Of a stretch of 64,000 bases of DNA, positions 60,755 to 64,000 are shown in pieces. The position numbers were made by a program, and so were the translations under genes. Source of the DNA: an uncultured Clostridia bacterium (GTDB lineage: Bacteria; Bacillota; Clostridia; Christensenellales; Pumilibacteraceae); NCBI GenBank assembly GCA_947089425.1, contig CAMUKG010000001.1, positions 124,001-188,000 of the forward strand, written 5' to 3'. The notes under the pieces are model-generated. The model ran no database searches and was not told where the DNA came from. It saw nothing but the letters and a program-made list of their open reading frames with translations. Numbering within the stretch: position 1 is the first letter of the stretch; the number at the start of each line of letters is the position of its first letter.

Positions 60755-61863
60755 TTTATTTAGATAATGCGGCAACAACAAAACCGTTCGACAGCGTAAC
60801 GGCAGTAATCGAAAAATACTACAAAGAATTATATTTCAATCCGTCCGCGCTCTACTCTTCGGCGGTTAACGTAGCTTCTCAAATTGAAAACGCCAGACAC
60901 CACATAAACGCCGAACTCGGCGGCGGGGGAAACATTTTCTTCACTTCGTGCGCAACCGAATCGAACGCATGGGCTTACAACAGCGGCATTAAAAACAAAA
61001 AAGGCAACATAGTCGTGTCTATGGGCGAACACGCGTCGGGTTATGAAAATGCCAAAGTTCTAATAAGCAAAGGCTACGACGTGCGCTTTGTCAAATTACA
61101 ATCGGACGGAAGAATCGATTACTCCGACTTCGTAAAAAGAGTAGACGAAAACACAACTTTTATTTCCGTAATTCATTGCAGTAACGAGACGGGCGCAATA
61201 AACGATATAAAACAACTTGTTACAACCGCCAAATCAATTGCTCCGAAAGCAATATTTCACAGCGACGGAGTTCAAGCGTTAGGAAAAATCGAGGTAAACT
61301 GCAATTCACTCGGTGTAGATTTATACAGCGTAAGCGCGCATAAAATAGGCGGCGTTAAGGGGATAGGCGGCTTGTGGATAAAAAACGGCATACGCTTAAC
61401 CCCTCTACTGTGCGGCGGCGGTCAAGAGGCGGGAGCGCGTTCCGGAACGGAGAATACCGCAGGCATAGTCGGATTTGCGGAAGCGCTTGCCGTTTTTAAA
61501 AAAACTTCTTCCCAAAAAATTTGTGAATTACGCGAGAATATGAAATCGGCACTCTCGCATATACAACTCATAGAATTTAATGACTGCGAACAAAATTCGC
61601 CGTATATCTTGTCTTTTTCGGTGCCAGGAGTTAAATCCGAAATAATTCAACGCTTACTGAGCGAAAAGGGAATACTACTCGGTTTAGGCTCTGCATGTGC
61701 GTCGAGACATAGAAATAATCGAATATTAGAAGCTATGGGCCGAACTATGCCACACATAGAAGGCAGTATGCGAATAAGTTTTTCTCATGAAAACACAAAC
61801 GAAGACATAAAAATAGCAGCGAATGCAATAAACGATTGCATACGCGATTTTCGCGGCTTTTAA
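60751..61863 (+). CDS. cysteine desulfurase (NifS/IscS family)
   Basis: 370 residues, PLP fold type I. N-terminal YLDNAATTKP, PLP Lys198 in SAHKIGG, catalytic Cys316 in GSACAS followed by the short class-like NNRILEAMG region. It overlaps the previous gene (ATGA). The next gene is thiI, so this is most probably the dedicated sulfur donor for 4-thiouridine (B. subtilis NifZ-ThiI arrangement), not the main Fe-S desulfurase. Confidence 0.92.
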   Translation: MIYLDNAATTKPFDSVTAVIEKYYKELYFNPSALYSSAVNVASQIENARHHINAELGGGGNIFFTSCATESNAWAYNSGIKNKKGNIVVSMGEHASGYENAKVLISKGYDVRFVKLQSDGRIDYSDFVKRVDENTTFISVIHCSNETGAINDIKQLVTTAKSIAPKAIFHSDGVQALGKIEVNCNSLGVDLYSVSAHKIGGVKGIGGLWIKNGIRLTPLLCGGGQEAGARSGTENTAGIVGFAEALAVFKKTSSQKICELRENMKSALSHIQLIEFNDCEQNSPYILSFSVPGVKSEIIQRLLSEKGILLGLGSACASRHRNNRILEAMGRTMPHIEGSMRISFSHENTNEDIKIAANAINDCIRDFRGF

Positions 61864-61890
61864 AAACAAACGGATAAAAGAGGAACTCAC

Positions 61891-63051
61891 TTGGAAAACG
61901 TTATTGTAATTCGCTACGGCGAACTTTACTTAAAAGGCAAAAACAGAGCTTTTTTCGAAAGACTGCTAATAAAAAATATAAAATACAAGTTGAAAAAATT
62001 CGATTGCGAATTGGAAGTCGGGCGTAGCAGGTATCTCGTTAAAAACTATGCCCCCGTTCAAGAAAACGAAATTATAGCCGCACTTGGCACCGTGTTCGGA
62101 ATCCACTCCATGAGCATAGCGGTTTGTGTGCCAAACGACTATGAAACGCTTGAAAAACATGTGATTTCGACGGCACCCGCATCGGGAACTTTCAGAGTAA
62201 GCGTAAATCGCGGCGACAAACGCTACCCCATAAATTCAATAACGCTTTCCGCAAAACTCGGTGAAGCGATTTTACGGGCAAATTCGAATTTGAGCGTCGA
62301 CTTACACAATCCGCGCAACACGGTTTGGGTTGACGTGCGCGAAAACGGAACAGCATATATTTACTGCAAAATAATCGACGGCTTAGGCGGAATGCCGGTA
62401 GGAAGCGCGGGAAGAGGACTTTTGTTGCTATCGGGCGGCATAGACAGCCCCGTCGCGGGTTATATGATGGCAAAGCGGGGAATGAGCTTCGACGTTTTAC
62501 ATTTTCATTCTTATCCTTACACAAGTGAACAGGCAAAAAACAAAGTTATGAAGCTTGCCTCGATTTTAAAAGATTATTGCGGAAAAATACGAATGTATTC
62601 AATTTCCGCCACCAAAATACAAGAAGCTATTCACAAGTGTTGCTCCGATTCGTATATGATTACAATATTACGAAGATTTATGATGCGACTTGCCGAAAAA
62701 ACGGCGCAAAAACTCGAATGCGGTTGCATAATTAACGGAGAAAGCTTGGGGCAAGTAGCCAGCCAAACACTCGAAAGCATAACCGTTACAAACGATACAG
62801 TAAAAACAATGCCCGTATTCCGACCTCTTATAGGCATGGATAAGCAAGAAATTATAAACATATCCGAAAAAATGGGCACCTACGAAACTTCGATTCTTCC
62901 TTACGAAGACTGTTGCACGGTATTTTTACCCGAAAGTCCCGTAACGCGTCCCACAATCGCAAAAACAAAAGAGGAAGAAAACAAAATTTTAAATTATAAC
63001 GAATTATTAAGCGAGGCTTTCGACAATCTCGAACTCGTCAAAATCTTCTGA
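61891..63051 (+). CDS. thiI: tRNA 4-thiouridine synthetase ThiI
   Basis: 386 residues from TTG 61891 with AGAGGAA upstream. N-terminal ferredoxin-like/THUMP region (about 1-165), then the PP-loop SGGIDS at about 181-186 and the AANH ATPase domain with HSYPYTSEQAKNKV and the later ...EDCCTVFLP segment. No rhodanese extension, as usual in Firmicutes. Its last 45 bases overlap the end of the convergent PBP gene. Confidence 0.94.
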   Translation: MENVIVIRYGELYLKGKNRAFFERLLIKNIKYKLKKFDCELEVGRSRYLVKNYAPVQENEIIAALGTVFGIHSMSIAVCVPNDYETLEKHVISTAPASGTFRVSVNRGDKRYPINSITLSAKLGEAILRANSNLSVDLHNPRNTVWVDVRENGTAYIYCKIIDGLGGMPVGSAGRGLLLLSGGIDSPVAGYMMAKRGMSFDVLHFHSYPYTSEQAKNKVMKLASILKDYCGKIRMYSISATKIQEAIHKCCSDSYMITILRRFMMRLAEKTAQKLECGCIINGESLGQVASQTLESITVTNDTVKTMPVFRPLIGMDKQEIINISEKMGTYETSILPYEDCCTVFLPESPVTRPTIAKTKEEENKILNYNELLSEAFDNLELVKIF

Positions 63052-64000
63052 AAAATTATTAAATTCGAAAGGCAACTCGGGATAAGAGTATTTAGCGGGA
63101 AGATTGCTCTTTGAAAAATACGAATCCGCACAATAGCGTTTCGGAAGTTCGGGCGATGCAAGATAAACTATTCCTTCATCAAGCAGTTTTTTATTGTCGA
63201 ACGCAAGTTTTTCAACAGTATCCGGAACCTTGAATTTGCTATTATCGTTTAAAATTTCGAGAATCTTTTTAACTACCGCCGCAGGTTCTCTTCCGCCGTA
63301 AATATTTTTTCCATCGCCGTCGTTACCGAACCACGCCGCAACGGTATAACGAGGAGTATACGCAATACAATAGGCATCGCAATTTTTGTCGCCGCGTTCA
63401 ACCGTACCCGTTTTTGCCGCAACATTATTAAAACCTTTTAATTTTTTGGCAGTGCCGCTTTCGGCGCACTTCATAAGCATATCGGTTAACAGAAAAGCTG
63501 TATCCGTTCTCACAGCGCGAACTTCTTCCGCGCTTTTTTTATTGCACACCGCCTTTCCGTCCAACGATATAGTGCGTACGTATCCATTATTTTTATAAAC
63601 GCCTCCTCTCGCAAGGGTAGCGTATGCGTCCGCAAGACTTTTAAGCGTGACGCCCTCGTTCATTCCGCCAAGAGACACGGCAAGTCCCGTATCTTTATCC
63701 GAAAACTTCAAACCGAATTTCGTAGCCACAGCTTTCGAATAGGGCAGACCGCACATGTCGGTAAGCTTAACGGCGGGCACGTTCAGCGAATATTTTAAAC
63801 TATCGGCAACGGTAACGGTTCCGTAATAGGTATCACCGAAATTTTTGGGCTCATAGCCGTCGAAATTTGTTTTTTCGTCTTTAATCACAGATACGGGAAA
63901 CACAGATTTCTTTTCGAGCGCGGGCGCATAGCTTACAAACGGTTTTATAGCCGAACCTGGTTGCCTTAACAAAGTAGGAGTGCCGCACACATTGCCTAAG
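63007..64000 (-). CDS. class A penicillin-binding protein, C-terminal transpeptidase part (partial)
   Basis: 331 residues to the window edge; the frame is open beyond base 64000 and upstream residues L-G-N-V precede the formal GTG at 63990. Transpeptidase motifs: SxxK in RQPGSAIKPF, SxN in SLNVPAVKL, and KTG in AAKTGT, with NTAYATLARGGVY-type region written here as ADAYATLARGGVYKNNG. A tail rich in Asp/Glu/Phe ends the protein. It cross-links peptidoglycan outside the membrane. It shares its last 45 bases, on the opposite strand, with thiI. Confidence 0.88.
   Translation of the reverse strand, partial: LGNVCGTPTLLRQPGSAIKPFVSYAPALEKKSVFPVSVIKDEKTNFDGYEPKNFGDTYYGTVTVADSLKYSLNVPAVKLTDMCGLPYSKAVATKFGLKFSDKDTGLAVSLGGMNEGVTLKSLADAYATLARGGVYKNNGYVRTISLDGKAVCNKKSAEEVRAVRTDTAFLLTDMLMKCAESGTAKKLKGFNNVAAKTGTVERGDKNCDAYCIAYTPRYTVAAWFGNDGDGKNIYGGREPAAVVKKILEILNDNSKFKVPDTVEKLAFDNKKLLDEGIVYLASPELPKRYCADSYFSKSNLPAKYSYPELPFEFNNFSEDFDEFEIVESLA

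Noticed and set aside
1..64000. CRISPR arrays, transposases, integrases, prophage genes or origin of replication
   Set aside because: No regularly spaced repeats, transposase-like or phage-like proteins, or DnaA-box clusters were seen.

Overview
The window reads as a chromosomal segment of an anaerobic, endospore-forming member of the Clostridia. The evidence is the spoVAC-spoVAD-spoVAE cluster with a DUF421 gene, the YunB-, YtxC- and YlxY-like sporulation genes, the SCIFF peptide with its radical SAM maturase, a T-box leader in front of pheST, oxygen-independent HemZ, RNase Y, and SD-led genes that often start at TTG. Almost every gene is on the + strand; the exceptions are a ZIP transporter, a tRNA cluster and a partial penicillin-binding protein. 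The exact genus cannot be read from the sequence; an uncultured gut Clostridia lineage is a guess from the style of the surface lipoproteins.

Layout. 1-1460: end of purB and a convergent ZIP transporter. 1706-4164: a DUF1538 membrane protein with two PII-like proteins, an operon with its own perfect -35 promoter. 4410-8436: an ABC exporter (two ATPases, one permease) followed by a TetR-family regulator. 8597-18087: two large tandem paralogous lipoproteins built from an InlB-like repeat and a long series of 'LDGYGNA...GTY' repeats; the first is broken by one in-frame TAG. 18179-18588: four tRNA genes on the minus strand (Val, Gly, Cys, Leu). 18743-25025: ytxC, yajC, a TIGR04086-like membrane protein, SCIFF peptide plus maturase, secD and secF. 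25099-31681: recJ, relA/spoT, an MBL-fold hydrolase, hemZ. 31784-36769: rpsO, pnp, ylxY-like deacetylase, M16 peptidase, an all-alpha dUTPase-like protein. 36947-44463: ftsK/spoIIIE, rimO, pgsA, cinA, recA. 44657-49902: RNase Y, then the spore DUF421-spoVA-yunB block. 50024-58255: T-box, pheS, pheT, U32 peptidase, mutS2. 58325-64000: a two-component system, a DUF6106-like membrane protein, cysteine desulfurase plus ThiI, and a convergent PBP.

Most of the window is ordinary core genome. The accessory or less explained parts are the DUF1538/PII module, the ABC/TetR block with its repeated promoter-proximal motifs, the giant lipoproteins, the SCIFF locus inside the sec genes, and a 32-codon ORF in front of spoVAC. 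Promoters, terminators and operators below were read by eye from consensus hexamers and hairpins; none has been tested, and protein assignments rest on recognised motifs, not on searches.
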